Positions 1 to 8,770 of a DNA stretch of 16,779 bases are shown piece by piece. The stretch comes from CAZHOV01 sp964534315. GTDB taxonomy: Bacteria; Bacteroidota; Bacteroidia; Chitinophagales; Saprospiraceae. Location: contig CAZHOV010000125.1 of assembly GCA_964534315.1 (NCBI GenBank), forward strand, positions 1 through 16,779, in the 5' to 3' direction. The notes below the pieces were generated by a model. That model was given only the letters and a program-made list of their open reading frames with translations, had not been told where the DNA came from and ran no database searches. The number at the start of each line of letters is the position of its first letter. The stretch's first letter is position 1. Both the position numbers and the translations under genes were made by a program.

Positions 1-93
1 AGGAAAGAAAAATTTAGCAATTAGGCAAGATGGGGTGGGGTTGATGGATACATAAAAGGAGCCTATTGTTTGGAAGAACTTTCTACAAAATTT

Positions 94-918
94 CTATAGT
101 TTTGGGTACGTAAAGTATTCATTACCTTCCTCATCGATATATCCCCAATAGTCTTCGTTGATCCATACTTTGGCTATGCCATGAATAAAAAACTCGGCTT
201 TGTGATATTTAGGAGCTATGACCAATTTCCCTTTGTTATTGAGAAAGCCATATTTGTTGTTTTGTTTAATACGAAAAAAATGGTTTCCCTGAGATTGATT
301 CCATGAAGATCCAATTTCCAATATATCAAACTGATAATCTGTTACTAACTCTCCCTTGATATTTATGACACCCCACTTACCATCCTTTTTTACACCTGCA
401 TATTCAGCATGGTTTTCTTTAAACTCCTCCCAAATAGCGGACAGAGTGTCCCGTTTACTGTAAATTTTTCCATTTTCCCTCTCTTCAATTTCGGAAATAA
501 AGATTCCAATCTTATCATTTTCTGTGTATTTTACGAAATAGGAATAAACTGAAATTGACCCTCCGCATACGGCATATCGCTCTTTAATTGTATTTCCTTT
601 TTTATCAATCCAGAGTTCTTTATCTCCTTTTTTCACAACTGCTATTTTATTTCCAAAATAACTAGCTTCGTCATATTTGAACTTTATTTCTTCTTTTCCT
701 TCCCGACTAATATATCCATACTTCCCCTCTTTCTTCACCCAGGTCAATTCCTGGTTCCTAAACTCTCCAGCTTCTTCAAATTGGGGAGCTATGACGATTT
801 CGCCTTTGTTATTGGCATATCCCCATTTGTCAATATCCCGGTAGGGGATTAAATCTTGTGCAGTAACTGAAATAAAACAAGTAAAAGTAGTTACCAGCAA
901 AATCAATTGGATCTTCAT
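94..918 (-). CDS. exported WG-repeat protein
   Basis: A 274-residue protein with a cleavable signal peptide: Lys at position 3, a hydrophobic stretch to about residue 18, and probable cleavage between Ala20 and Gln21. The rest is built from WG-type repeats of about 30-50 residues, each centred on W/Y-G followed by a short turn and K-G-E/K. Clear copies begin near residues 31 (KWGYANNKGE), 66 (KYGYISREGK), 181 (KWGVINIKGE), 222 (KYGFLNNKGK) and 258 (YWGYIDEEGN); weaker ones lie near 101 and 136. WG repeats form beta-rich structures that are common in exported Bacteroidota proteins, but no enzymatic role is established. The protein is probably periplasmic or surface-located. No lipobox and no T9SS tail are visible. 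It is transcribed alone; the next minus-strand gene upstream is separated from it by two terminators. The specific function is unknown. Confidence 0.85.
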   Translation of the reverse strand: MKIQLILLVTTFTCFISVTAQDLIPYRDIDKWGYANNKGEIVIAPQFEEAGEFRNQELTWVKKEGKYGYISREGKEEIKFKYDEASYFGNKIAVVKKGDKELWIDKKGNTIKERYAVCGGSISVYSYFVKYTENDKIGIFISEIEERENGKIYSKRDTLSAIWEEFKENHAEYAGVKKDGKWGVINIKGELVTDYQFDILEIGSSWNQSQGNHFFRIKQNNKYGFLNNKGKLVIAPKYHKAEFFIHGIAKVWINEDYWGYIDEEGNEYFTYPKL

Positions 919-1041
919 ACGATTGTTCTTTCTTAATTAGATGCATCTTTCCAAAGAAATGGTGGGTGAATAAAATTCGTCTAGACTAACTACAAATAAT
1001 TCCCAACAAATCCATGCCCCTCTTGTCCTCCGGTGCCGCCG

Positions 1042-1091
1042 AAAAAAAAGAAGGGCAAGAAAAAAGAAACCTTGTTCCTTTCTCCTTGCCC
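1042..1091 (-). terminator. rho-independent terminator downstream of the 1159-6042 gene
   Basis: Inverted repeat with GGGCAAG arms (1053-1059 and 1085-1091) and A/G- against T/C-rich inner stems. On the minus strand it is followed by an uninterrupted run of eight T (1042-1049). It lies distal to a second hairpin at 1121-1146, so the large gene has a tandem terminator and does not read into the WG-repeat gene. Confidence 0.7.
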
Positions 1092-1120
1092 CTTTATCCA
1101 ATAAATAATCTCTTTAAAGG

Positions 1121-1146
1121 AGTATGAAGCCCTTAGGCTTCATACT
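1121..1146 (-). terminator. stem-loop just after the large secreted-protein gene
   Basis: A perfect 11-bp inverted repeat (AGTATGAAGCC and GGCTTCATACT) with a 4-nt loop, starting 13 nt beyond the stop codon of the minus-strand gene. The tail after the stem is not a clean T run (CTCCTTTAAAG), so it may act as an RNA-stabilising 3' hairpin, with the stronger terminator at 1042-1091 finishing transcription. Confidence 0.6.
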
Positions 1147-1158
1147 TCGAAAAGACAA

Positions 1159-4100
1159 TTATTTTTTAGAAACAGAAAGTGTTTCATTTCCTTCATTAGA
1201 TCGTAGTACGACAAAGTAGTTACCTGTCGCTAATTCACCAGACTTTTCAGAGAAGGTCACTTGGTGCTGACCTGCTTCCTGAACACCTTCGAATAACGTA
1301 GCTACGCGCTTACCTTCCACATCAACCATATACACTTCGATTTCCTGCGTTTCTTTCAACTGGAAGTCAAGAATAAAGTGGTTGTTGAATGGATTTGGAT
1401 ACGCATAAAGGTCATGGAAGCTGGTTTCTACTTTTTCAGTAGCATTATCGTAATCGCTGCTTCTACCGCCTAGAGCTTGTTGCATTTGCATGAAGGTGGT
1501 AATTCTACCTTCGCCACCGAATGGATAGTCCGCTTCGGTTACTAATCCGTCAAGTGGTCCCTGCAAGTAATTCGCCAATGCTTGCTGGTAAGAAGTACCT
1601 AGTAAGGTGAATCCGGTGTTTCCGTAAGGATACTGGTCGCCGCCGCGAGCTAAGAAATCAATCGTTGCAATTCTGACGCTTGGCGCACCAGGAACAACTG
1701 CACCATTCTGAACGATTGGCGTACCGTCATCAAGGGTTACGTTGATCACTCTTGAACCTTGAGTCGTGATATTTCCGTCGTTATCAATTTCCATTGCTGT
1801 ACCATCTGGATCATAAACCAATTCGAAACCGGCAATCTGAGCAAATCGTCCGCTCACATCTTCTACTTTAGAAACGGCATTCTCCAATACATCCTTGAAT
1901 TCAGCAGGAGAAAGAGCATCTATGATCGTAACAAAGTTAGAGAATGGAAGCATGTCAAACGTGGTCAACTCAGAGATGTCACCGGCAGGAATGATGGAGT
2001 TATTTCGGATACCGCCACCGTTTTGGAGGGCAACATCTGCAGGAGCAACATTGAAATCAGGAGCCAACTCATTTGCCTGCCATAGTAGAGCGTCAGCAAT
2101 CAGGTTACCTTGGTTGGTTTCAAATGTTCTTACGTTATTTCGGATACCGTCAAGGTCTACTTCAGAAACAGCGATGATATTTTGAGCCAGGCCGGCAACA
2201 AAAGCGGCAACTGGATCTACAATATTGGTTTGCATGAATTGGTTCGGACGATTCGTCACTACTTTTACCGGATTACTAGAATCATCTACATTGATCACCT
2301 TTCCGTTTTCGTCGAAGGTAACAACAAGGTTCCCTACGTAACGGTATTCTCCCGGAGTGGTTACCAGGTAAACATCCTCACCCTCAGCATCTGTTTCTAC
2401 CCGTGGGTATGGACCGTCAACAGAAAGACCAGGAAGCGTATCGGCAGGATTGTTGGTTAAGAACTCATCTCCACCACCAGCGATGATCACGTCAACACCA
2501 GTAACCTGCGCCGCTAAATCAACTTCTTCATTAATACTCTGTAAGTGGCTGATCAAAATGATCTTGTTCACACCCTGATTTTCAAGGTTATTCACTTCAC
2601 TTTGAACGATAGAAGCCAATGCGCTGTTAACGGTTACCTCACCGGGGCTGGAAATGAAAGGCAAGTTTGGCGTTGTCAAACCAATAACACCAATTTTCTC
2701 CGTACCTCTCCAAAGTACCTGAGAAGAAGCAATTCGACCTGCATCCTTAAGGTTCTGTAAGCCAGGCTCGCCAGAAAAATCAAGGTTGGCACTCAAGAAT
2801 TTAGGGAAACCACCTGGGTTTTCCGTATCGTTGATGAATTTCTCTAATACATCCGGACCGAAGTCAAAATCGTGATTACCAATACAAAGGGCGTCGTAAC
2901 GAAGCGTCTTAACCGCTAATGCGTCGTAGAAAGGTTCATTAGGTCCTAATGCAAGACTAGCGTTGAATTCAGGACCAGGGATGAAGTTATCACCAGAAGA
3001 AAGGAGAATCGTAGGATTACCGTCTACATAAGAAACATACCGTAGAGAATCCACAACCAACTTAAATCGGGCAATACCCCCAACATCTTCTAAATCACCA
3101 GAACCGGCATTGATCAATTGCGACTCAGCGTCGTTGTTATGTAAGATCTGTAAAGAAAAGCGGCTGCCAGGATCAGCAATACCAAAGATAGAAATAGTAC
3201 CAGAAACTTCGTTGGCTGTCACCACTAGCGGTCGGCCAGTTGGGCTATCATCAGCAGGAATGTAAAGGATGTCTTCCACCCCTAAGTCACCCGCGTCAAC
3301 GGATTCTGCATCTACCGCAAAGTTACGGTTTTGGAAGTAATCAATGTATCGAGGGGCAAATGGGTTAGAAACATCATAAACCATAATTCCACCTTGACGC
3401 TCAAGGCCAATCAATGCATAGATCTTACCATTGAAAGGTACGATCTCTACCGCTTCTGGTTCTGGTCCTTTATCATCGGAACGCGCTTTTCTGGAATCGT
3501 TATCATCATTATTGCTATTGAAGTTATTGGCAGCTAAAACAGAAAGGTTCTTTTCGAAATCATTTCCACTGTCATAAACCAGGTTTCCAAATTCATCCCA
3601 AATAGAGAATGACCGGGCACCATACGAATAGATGATCTCATGCAGGCCATCACCGTTAATATCACCATTGGCAAGTGTCGTATTTAGTCGACCCAGGTTT
3701 TCTTCATCTTGTAATCCAAAGGCATTCGGGAAATAATCAGGATTTAGATTAAGATCTTTTACTCTGTCTTCTTCAGAGTATCCGTCATAATCGCGAGCAT
3801 CTCCTTCGTTAGCGGTGACGATGTAGGTTTTGCCATCTACATCGTAAGAGGCAATAGCGTCAGGCATATAGAAACCTTGAGTAGGACGAGGCCAGATCTC
3901 AATATTATCATCTTCGTTACTAGCGTCGAAGCCATTATTGGTACCAACATTGATGATCCCAAGGTCGCTGTTGTCCGTAACACCAGCGCCGGCAAGACCA
4001 AAGTCGTTATCGTTTAGTACGATCATACGGTTACCAGGAGCAATGGCCAATCCTTCTGGCTTATCACTTGGAAGGTATCCGATAGAAGGCAAGTTCAGGA

Positions 4101-6042
4101 TCTTAGTCTTGAAAACAGGCTTGATACCCATTGCTTCTAAATCATCAGCACTCATCATTTCGAGCGTCTTATCGTCAGGACCAGTAGAGGTCATCTTGTC
4201 AGCAATAGGTAATTCAGAGATATCTGTCGCACCATCTAAGGTAAATTCGAAGATAAACTTCTTAGAAGTATTTCCATCATCAGGCGTACCGGAATCTCTT
4301 TCCAGGATTCGGAATTTACCTTTTCCAACATAAACAGCATCGCCAATCTTGTCTAACCGGCTCAAACCAACACCTGGGTATTGGTTTCGCTCTAAAAGAT
4401 AAACATATTCTCTTACGCGCTCACCGGTAGCAGGATCAATTCCTAACACCCGAATAACATCAGAGTTATTTCTCGTGCTATTGTCAGGGTTGTATAATGG
4501 CGTCTGGATAAATGCATACAGAATACCTTCATCGGTATCTAAAGCGATCGCTTCAAAGCCTCTGTTGGCTCTTCGCTTGGAGTAAACAGCAGGTAGTGTT
4601 TCGGCACCGTAAGTACCGGCAGGAAGAGGTGCATCACCAAGTACAGACGTTCCCTTAGGAACGAATCGGTTAATCAAAGTTCCGTTTGAGGCAAATTGGT
4701 AAATGGCCGGACGGTATTCATCACACATCCAGAAATTTCCGTCAGCATCGCGAACAATCCCTTCGAAATCGCCGCCAAACTCGTCGTATGGTAGTTCTGT
4801 ATAATCAACACCATTGATAGAATAATCCACCTGTGTGTAAACCGTACCATCCGTCTGGGTAACAGGTACTTCATCAAAACCGGGGATATTACCACGTCCG
4901 GAAATTGGCGTAGTTCCATCCTGACGAGTTAGGAAGATCTGCTCACTTTCATCAAAAATCAACTGACCAGAAGCTCTGTTGTAGGTAAATTTAACGATAC
5001 GCGCCTGGTAGTTTGGCAATTTGAACGGACGAAGATTCTGGGAAGTACCAGCTTCGTCATTATCAATTGCCCCATCGTTTGGTCCGCGATCAGGAATGGT
5101 ATAAAATACCCACTGATTGTTATTAGACTGTGTAGGGTCGAAGTATAGACCAGAAAAACCACCTAACTGGACTGGGTCACCACCATATAGTGGAGTGCCC
5201 AATTCAGGCCAGTTTGGAAGCTGATTTAAAAATCGTTCTTGCAAGTTGAACGAACCAGCAGAGTGATCTTTAGTACCTAACGCAAGGATATCCAATAATT
5301 CACCTCCTTCAATATCCACCACTAACAACGCATTGTTCTCCTGGCAAATAACGTAAGCAAGAGAACCGTCATTTGAGAACGTAACGTATTCTGGCTCAAG
5401 ATCCTGAGCAACAGTAGCACCAGGGCCGAAAATACGAACGCCCTTATTAAGAAGAGAAGCTTTTTTATCATTATAAAAACCAAATCCCACTTGAGTAGCA
5501 GTAGCATTGGCAACACCATTAGAGATGTCTACAATGGTTACAGACCCTTCCGGATCAAGATCATAATCATCATTTGGCTCTCCTTCATTGGCAGAAAGCA
5601 CCTTTGATCCGTCAGGTGTAAATGCTAACATGTCAGGAAGGACACCTGCAGGAACGCTGTTCAGGAAGTTACCGTCTGTATCGAAGAAAACGATAAGGCC
5701 AGGGTCAGTGCTTGGGTCAGCCTCAACAGCCGCGGCAACGATTCCGTCTCTAACAGCAACACTATTAGCGCCGTCTCCAAAAGCAGAAACGTCGATCGTG
5801 TTGATAAATACTGGGTTTGAGGGGTCAGAAATGTCAAGTACTTCAATCGATTTGTTGTCTCCGTTCACGTAGAAAACTCGTTGAGTAGCAGCATCGTAAG
5901 CAGCGATTTCTGCAGCGCTCTCATCGAAAATTCCCGTAGCGTAAGTAGAAAGGTGATCTAGGAAAAATTCCTGGCCAAAAACACCAATGTGTAATGGCAA
6001 GATCAGTAGAAAGAGTAACTTTCTAACGTTGAATTGCAACAT
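1159..6042 (-). CDS. secreted choice-of-anchor I / phytase-type esterase-like / 5'-nucleotidase protein with T9SS tail
   Basis: I start this at the ATG at 6042 (1627 residues). It directly precedes a signal peptide (MLQFNVRKLLFLLILPLHIG, cleavage near FG|QE); the open frame reaches 6120, but the extra 26 residues would bury the signal. Domains in order: N-terminal beta-propeller of the choice-of-anchor I type (about 25-260); an inserted esterase-like-activity-of-phytase domain (about 260-690, with IPDRGPND and KPEGLAI); the remaining propeller half (about 700-960); a 5'-nucleotidase metallophosphoesterase from about 965 (Asp971, GDN with Asp1018, GNHD with Asn1056 and His1057, SH with His1166); a 5'-nucleotidase C-terminal domain (NGGGIRN near 1341); and a type A T9SS sorting domain (YPNPF at 1548 to the end). 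It is expected to cross the outer membrane through the type IX system. Likely role: hydrolysis of phosphate esters or nucleotides at the cell surface. Two metal-ligand sites differ from UshA. The gene is monocistronic. Confidence 0.88.
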   Translation of the reverse strand: MLQFNVRKLLFLLILPLHIGVFGQEFFLDHLSTYATGIFDESAAEIAAYDAATQRVFYVNGDNKSIEVLDISDPSNPVFINTIDVSAFGDGANSVAVRDGIVAAAVEADPSTDPGLIVFFDTDGNFLNSVPAGVLPDMLAFTPDGSKVLSANEGEPNDDYDLDPEGSVTIVDISNGVANATATQVGFGFYNDKKASLLNKGVRIFGPGATVAQDLEPEYVTFSNDGSLAYVICQENNALLVVDIEGGELLDILALGTKDHSAGSFNLQERFLNQLPNWPELGTPLYGGDPVQLGGFSGLYFDPTQSNNNQWVFYTIPDRGPNDGAIDNDEAGTSQNLRPFKLPNYQARIVKFTYNRASGQLIFDESEQIFLTRQDGTTPISGRGNIPGFDEVPVTQTDGTVYTQVDYSINGVDYTELPYDEFGGDFEGIVRDADGNFWMCDEYRPAIYQFASNGTLINRFVPKGTSVLGDAPLPAGTYGAETLPAVYSKRRANRGFEAIALDTDEGILYAFIQTPLYNPDNSTRNNSDVIRVLGIDPATGERVREYVYLLERNQYPGVGLSRLDKIGDAVYVGKGKFRILERDSGTPDDGNTSKKFIFEFTLDGATDISELPIADKMTSTGPDDKTLEMMSADDLEAMGIKPVFKTKILNLPSIGYLPSDKPEGLAIAPGNRMIVLNDNDFGLAGAGVTDNSDLGIINVGTNNGFDASNEDDNIEIWPRPTQGFYMPDAIASYDVDGKTYIVTANEGDARDYDGYSEEDRVKDLNLNPDYFPNAFGLQDEENLGRLNTTLANGDINGDGLHEIIYSYGARSFSIWDEFGNLVYDSGNDFEKNLSVLAANNFNSNNDDNDSRKARSDDKGPEPEAVEIVPFNGKIYALIGLERQGGIMVYDVSNPFAPRYIDYFQNRNFAVDAESVDAGDLGVEDILYIPADDSPTGRPLVVTANEVSGTISIFGIADPGSRFSLQILHNNDAESQLINAGSGDLEDVGGIARFKLVVDSLRYVSYVDGNPTILLSSGDNFIPGPEFNASLALGPNEPFYDALAVKTLRYDALCIGNHDFDFGPDVLEKFINDTENPGGFPKFLSANLDFSGEPGLQNLKDAGRIASSQVLWRGTEKIGVIGLTTPNLPFISSPGEVTVNSALASIVQSEVNNLENQGVNKIILISHLQSINEEVDLAAQVTGVDVIIAGGGDEFLTNNPADTLPGLSVDGPYPRVETDAEGEDVYLVTTPGEYRYVGNLVVTFDENGKVINVDDSSNPVKVVTNRPNQFMQTNIVDPVAAFVAGLAQNIIAVSEVDLDGIRNNVRTFETNQGNLIADALLWQANELAPDFNVAPADVALQNGGGIRNNSIIPAGDISELTTFDMLPFSNFVTIIDALSPAEFKDVLENAVSKVEDVSGRFAQIAGFELVYDPDGTAMEIDNDGNITTQGSRVINVTLDDGTPIVQNGAVVPGAPSVRIATIDFLARGGDQYPYGNTGFTLLGTSYQQALANYLQGPLDGLVTEADYPFGGEGRITTFMQMQQALGGRSSDYDNATEKVETSFHDLYAYPNPFNNHFILDFQLKETQEIEVYMVDVEGKRVATLFEGVQEAGQHQVTFSEKSGELATGNYFVVLRSNEGNETLSVSKK

Positions 6043-6392
6043 AGTGTATGTTTTAAAAGGTTTAAAAAATATGAATTGAGTGATAAAATCCATAAACAAG
6101 CAATTAATGGCATCGGCCATCGAAACGGTCTAGTCAAAAAAATTAATAATCAAAAAAGTAGGTACGTGTACGTGGAGGATCGGTAGAATTGTAAGGTGCT
6201 CGATTTTTTCGGTATTTCAGTAGTCTTTTTTCCAATGGGGCTGGTGTTTTGCTTATTTTTGTGTGATAATACAAGCTTAATGTTAATTGGAAATTAACTG
6301 AAGATGAAATATTGGGAAGTGAACAGAGCATCAGGAATAAAAAACAGAAAATCAATCATTTACTATTCACTTTTAATCGCTAACTAAAAAAC
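6043..6392. other. 350-bp divergent spacer, no gene
   Basis: This separates the minus-strand secreted-protein gene from the plus-strand HupE gene, so it must carry both promoters. The one box seen is TATTTTTG (6254-6261, +), which fits TAnnTTTG, but no good TTTG lies about 20 bp upstream of it. No convincing minus-strand box was found. The open frame at 6143-6355 (-) does not look like a protein. Confidence 0.5.
6254..6261 (+). promoter_or_regulatory. possible -7 box for the HupE gene
   Basis: TATTTTTG fits the Bacteroidota -7 consensus TAnnTTTG. The -33 position has only a T run and no TTTG, and the implied leader would be about 125 nt. A weak call. Confidence 0.25.
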
Positions 6393-6986
6393 ATGTTCCA
6401 AACCTATTTAACGCTCGGCTTTGAGCACATTCTAGACCTAAATGCCTATGACCACATTCTGTTTATCATAGCGCTTTGTGCCATTTATCGACCTTCAGAA
6501 TGGAGAAAGATATTGATCCTCGTCACTGCGTTTACGATTGGTCATTCGGTTACGCTTGCGTTGGCGGCAACAGGGGTATTAACGTTTCCCACTCCGATCA
6601 TAGAGTTTTTGATTCCCGTTACCATTATACTGACGGGGCTCAACAATAGCTGGAAAAAAGACGACCGGTCGGGGAATCATTTTTCAAAAACCATGAAGAT
6701 CAATTATGGTCTGGCGCTATTCTTCGGATTCATCCATGGCATGGGCTTTTCCAACTTCCTAAAGTCTACCCTGCTCCCCGGTGAAGAAGCGTCCTTTGTA
6801 CTCCAACTCCTGGCCTTCAACCTCGGCATTGAACTCGGCCAGCTGATCATTGTTGGTATACTGTTCGTAGTCGCAGCCATCGCCTTCCAACTGGCGGCGG
6901 TCAAAAAAAGAGAATGGGTGCTGTTTTTGTCGGGTATGACAACCGGAGTAGCCGTTATACTAGCCATAGAGACCTGGCCGTTCTAA
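6393..6986 (+). CDS. HupE/UreJ family membrane protein
   Basis: A 197-residue polytopic membrane protein with about six hydrophobic segments. Family hallmarks are GFEHILDLNAYDHILF (residues 9-24), FTIGHSVTL (about 47-55), FGFIHGMGFS (111-120) and FNLGIELGQ (142-150). The conserved His and Asp residues inside these membrane motifs are thought to bind metal. Relatives sit in hydrogenase and urease operons and are regarded as nickel/cobalt permeases or metal-delivery proteins. No hydrogenase or urease gene is present here, so the substrate cannot be assigned. It heads a run with the DUF6702 gene (96-nt gap) and yidD; in Bacteroidota HupE-like and DUF6702 genes are often neighbours, suggesting a shared but unknown envelope role. 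The start is the only Met before the first motif. Confidence 0.85.
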   Translation: MFQTYLTLGFEHILDLNAYDHILFIIALCAIYRPSEWRKILILVTAFTIGHSVTLALAATGVLTFPTPIIEFLIPVTIILTGLNNSWKKDDRSGNHFSKTMKINYGLALFFGFIHGMGFSNFLKSTLLPGEEASFVLQLLAFNLGIELGQLIIVGILFVVAAIAFQLAAVKKREWVLFLSGMTTGVAVILAIETWPF

Positions 6987-7082
6987 CCTGGTAGAATGGA
7001 TTTTCTCGTTTTGCGTTCTTGGCGTATTCGCAAGACCTCTTGAAGCCTTTACCCTTAACCACAAACTAACAATCAAAAACAC

Positions 7083-7586
7083 ATGCAAAAAATACTGTTA
7101 TTCATCTTACTGAGTTCCTCCTTCTACACCGCTGATCTGCACAAATTCTATGTGAGTCGCTGCATGATAGAGTATAAGCAGGACCAGAAAGCGCTTCAGG
7201 TGAGCATGCATATTTTTATCGATGATCTGGAGCGGGCGCTGGAGGAGATGGGAGCGAAAAAGCTGTTTATTTGTACCCGAAAGGAAGCAGAGGAGGCCGA
7301 CCAGCATATCTACAATTATTTGAACAAGCATTTCATACTCTCGGTAGATGGAGAATCGCAGCCTTACCAATATGTAGGAAAAGAGATTTCAGAAGATTTC
7401 TCTGGTGTTTGGATTTATTTAGAGGTAACTGATGTTGAAGTAGGAGAACAACTGATGGTAAAAAATAATATCTTAATGGAAATTTTTGACGATCAGAAAA
7501 ATATTGTTTCCGTTAAAGGCATGGGTACTAAAGAGCATTATTTTTTGTTTAGAGCGGATGCTTTTGAGGAAATCATTACGTTATAA
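7083..7586 (+). CDS. DUF6702 family exported protein
   Basis: A 167-residue protein with a short hydrophobic leader (about residues 1-17, MQKILLFILLSSSFYTA). The mature part opens with LHKFYVSRCMIEY, followed by LQVSMHIFIDDLERAL, the signature start of the DUF6702 family. Most of it looks like an alternating beta-sheet domain exposed in the periplasm. A single cysteine follows in each of CMIEY and LFICT. It lies 96 nt after the HupE-like gene and only 10 nt before yidD, so cotranscription with yidD is likely. No catalytic motif is visible and the biochemical role of the family is unknown. The family call rests on the N-terminal motif and the HupE neighbour. Confidence 0.75.
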   Translation: MQKILLFILLSSSFYTADLHKFYVSRCMIEYKQDQKALQVSMHIFIDDLERALEEMGAKKLFICTRKEAEEADQHIYNYLNKHFILSVDGESQPYQYVGKEISEDFSGVWIYLEVTDVEVGEQLMVKNNILMEIFDDQKNIVSVKGMGTKEHYFLFRADAFEEIITL

Positions 7587-7596
7587 GTAGTAAATC

Positions 7597-7860
7597 ATGA
7601 TACATACCATAAATAAATTTTTCAAAAAACTATTGATTCTTCCTATTCGATTCTATCAAATAGCGATCTCTCCGCTATTGGGGCCTTCCTGCCGGTATAC
7701 GCCTACCTGTTCGCAATATACGCTGGAAGCCATCAAAGAATGGGGGGCATTAAAAGGAATGTGGCTGGGGATGAAACGAATTAGCCGTTGCCACCCGTGG
7801 GGTTCACATGGATATGACCCGGTACCGAAGAACGAAAAGAAAAAGGCAAAAACGACTTAG
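7597..7860 (+). CDS. yidD: membrane protein insertion efficiency factor YidD
   Basis: An 87-residue protein carrying nearly the whole YidD signature: PIRFYQIAISPLLGPSCR, then YTPTCSQYTLEAIKEWG, KGMWLGMKRISRCHPWG and HGYDPVP. The three conserved cysteines (in SCR, TCSQY and RCHPW) are present. YidD is a small inner-membrane-associated protein thought to help YidC-dependent insertion. In many bacteria it lies between rnpA and yidC; here it is instead the last gene after HupE and DUF6702, an arrangement I regard as usual for Bacteroidota. The stop codon lies in the loop of the terminator hairpin, so the 3' end of the coding sequence forms half of the terminator. Confidence 0.95.
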   Translation: MIHTINKFFKKLLILPIRFYQIAISPLLGPSCRYTPTCSQYTLEAIKEWGALKGMWLGMKRISRCHPWGSHGYDPVPKNEKKKAKTT

Positions 7861-7876
7861 CGTTTTTGCCTTTTTC
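7839..7876. terminator. bidirectional terminator, yidD / sigma factor
   Basis: A 16-bp perfect inverted repeat (7839-7854 with 7861-7876; core AGGCAAAAACG) and a 6-nt loop that contains the yidD TAG stop. T-rich tails follow on both strands. It lies between convergent genes, 18 nt beyond the sigma-factor stop, and should end transcription from both sides. Confidence 0.9.
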
Positions 7877-7894
7877 TTTTATTTAGAAACTGTA

Positions 7895-8476
7895 TTACTG
7901 TAGGGTAACTTCCTTTTCTTCGACCATTTTACGGATATTGATCAGAGCGTATCGCATTCTTCCCAGAGCCGTATTAATACTCACTCTGGTTAATTTTGCA
8001 ATTTCTTTGAAACTCATATCGGCATAATGTCTGAGGATCACTACTTCCCGTTGTTCGGGCGGCAACATATCTACCAGTTTTCGGACCTTCAGGTGTGTCT
8101 GGCTTTTGATGATGCGTTGCTCCGCATTATCGTCAGAAGTTTGTAACACATCAAAAATATCGAACGTCTCGGTAGGAGAAACTTTAGGGCGGCGTTTTAC
8201 GCGTCTAAAGTAATCCACACACATGTTGTAGGCTATTCGCATAGCCCACTGGACAAATTTACCCTCGTGGTTGTACTTTCCTTTACGAAGGGTATCAATT
8301 ATTTTGATGAATACTTCCTGGAAGATATCTTCGGCAAGACTTTGATCCTTAACAAAAAGGTAAATGGAAGTGTAAATTTTGTTCTTATGTCTGCTGAGCA
8401 ATTCTTCGAATGCTCGCTCATCTCCACCTAAATATTTAGAAATGAGCTCTTGGTCATTAAGCGGCGTAACTTGCAT
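7895..8476 (-). CDS. ECF-type sigma-70 family RNA polymerase sigma factor
   Basis: 193 residues with the two-domain ECF layout. Region 2 spans about 26-95, with DIFQEVFIKII (50-60, core binding) and WAMRIAYNMCVDYFRR (77-92, -10 recognition and melting). Region 4 spans about 130-183, with LPPEQREVVILRHYADMSF and the helix-turn-helix FKEIAKLTRVSINTALGRMR. The linker is acidic and short. No anti-sigma factor or receptor gene is adjacent, unlike FecI- or RpoE-type pairs, which suggests control by expression level or by a distant partner. The upstream 294-bp spacer holds one possible -7 box. The regulon cannot be read from the sequence. The first Met gives the usual spacing to region 2. Confidence 0.93.
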   Translation of the reverse strand: MQVTPLNDQELISKYLGGDERAFEELLSRHKNKIYTSIYLFVKDQSLAEDIFQEVFIKIIDTLRKGKYNHEGKFVQWAMRIAYNMCVDYFRRVKRRPKVSPTETFDIFDVLQTSDDNAEQRIIKSQTHLKVRKLVDMLPPEQREVVILRHYADMSFKEIAKLTRVSINTALGRMRYALINIRKMVEEKEVTLQ

Positions 8477-8600
8477 AACAGCTGATTTTACTGTTTAATA
8501 ATTCTGAAAAACGTTATGAAAGTGTAGAGAGTACCGCTATAGACAAAATTTTTAATAGTGAAGTAAAAAAGAAACAAAACTTTTACTTGGATAGATACTT

Positions 8601-8608
8601 CAAATATA
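8601..8608 (-). promoter_or_regulatory. possible -7 box of the sigma-factor gene
   Basis: Minus-strand TATATTTG fits TAnnTTTG and would give a leader of about 120 nt. No TTTG is seen at the -33 distance. The remaining spacer (8477-8770) is AT-rich and shows no other structure apart from the YpdA terminator at its right end. Confidence 0.3.
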
Positions 8609-8734
8609 AAGGTAATTCATTGAATAATGCTAGTATTTCTAAATATTTTAACTTTTCTTAACAAAATATACTCCAAAAAGGGTAGTATTTTTCATTATTC
8701 TGATCAACTATTCCTCAAAACAATAATCTTCTGA

Positions 8735-8770
8735 GAAAAATTCCGGAGACCAAATATTTCATTTGTCTCC
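8735..8770 (-). terminator. terminator of the YpdA-like gene
   Basis: Directly beyond the minus-strand stop codon: arms GGAGACAAAT and ATTTGGTCTCC pair with one bulged base across a 5-nt loop (8745-8770), followed on the minus strand by GGAATTTTTC. The position and the T run support a rho-independent terminator. Confidence 0.65.

Noticed and set aside
2..55. Open plus-strand frame at the left edge ending in a stop at 53-55, possibly the tail of a gene
   Set aside because: Only 17 codons, no recognisable motif and no terminator after it; cannot be supported.
1759..2760. Plus-strand open frames (for example 1759-2085, 1895-2185, 2110-2460, 2545-2760)
   Set aside because: All lie antisense to the strongly supported secreted nucleotidase gene, overlap each other and have no recognisable domains.
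6043..6120. 26-residue N-terminal extension of the large secreted protein
   Set aside because: It would place a second hydrophobic stretch before the signal peptide; the internal Met at 6042 gives a normal signal sequence.
6143..6355. 70-codon minus-strand open frame in the divergent spacer
   Set aside because: Composition is unlike a protein, there is no upstream signal, and it would fill the space needed for two divergent promoters.
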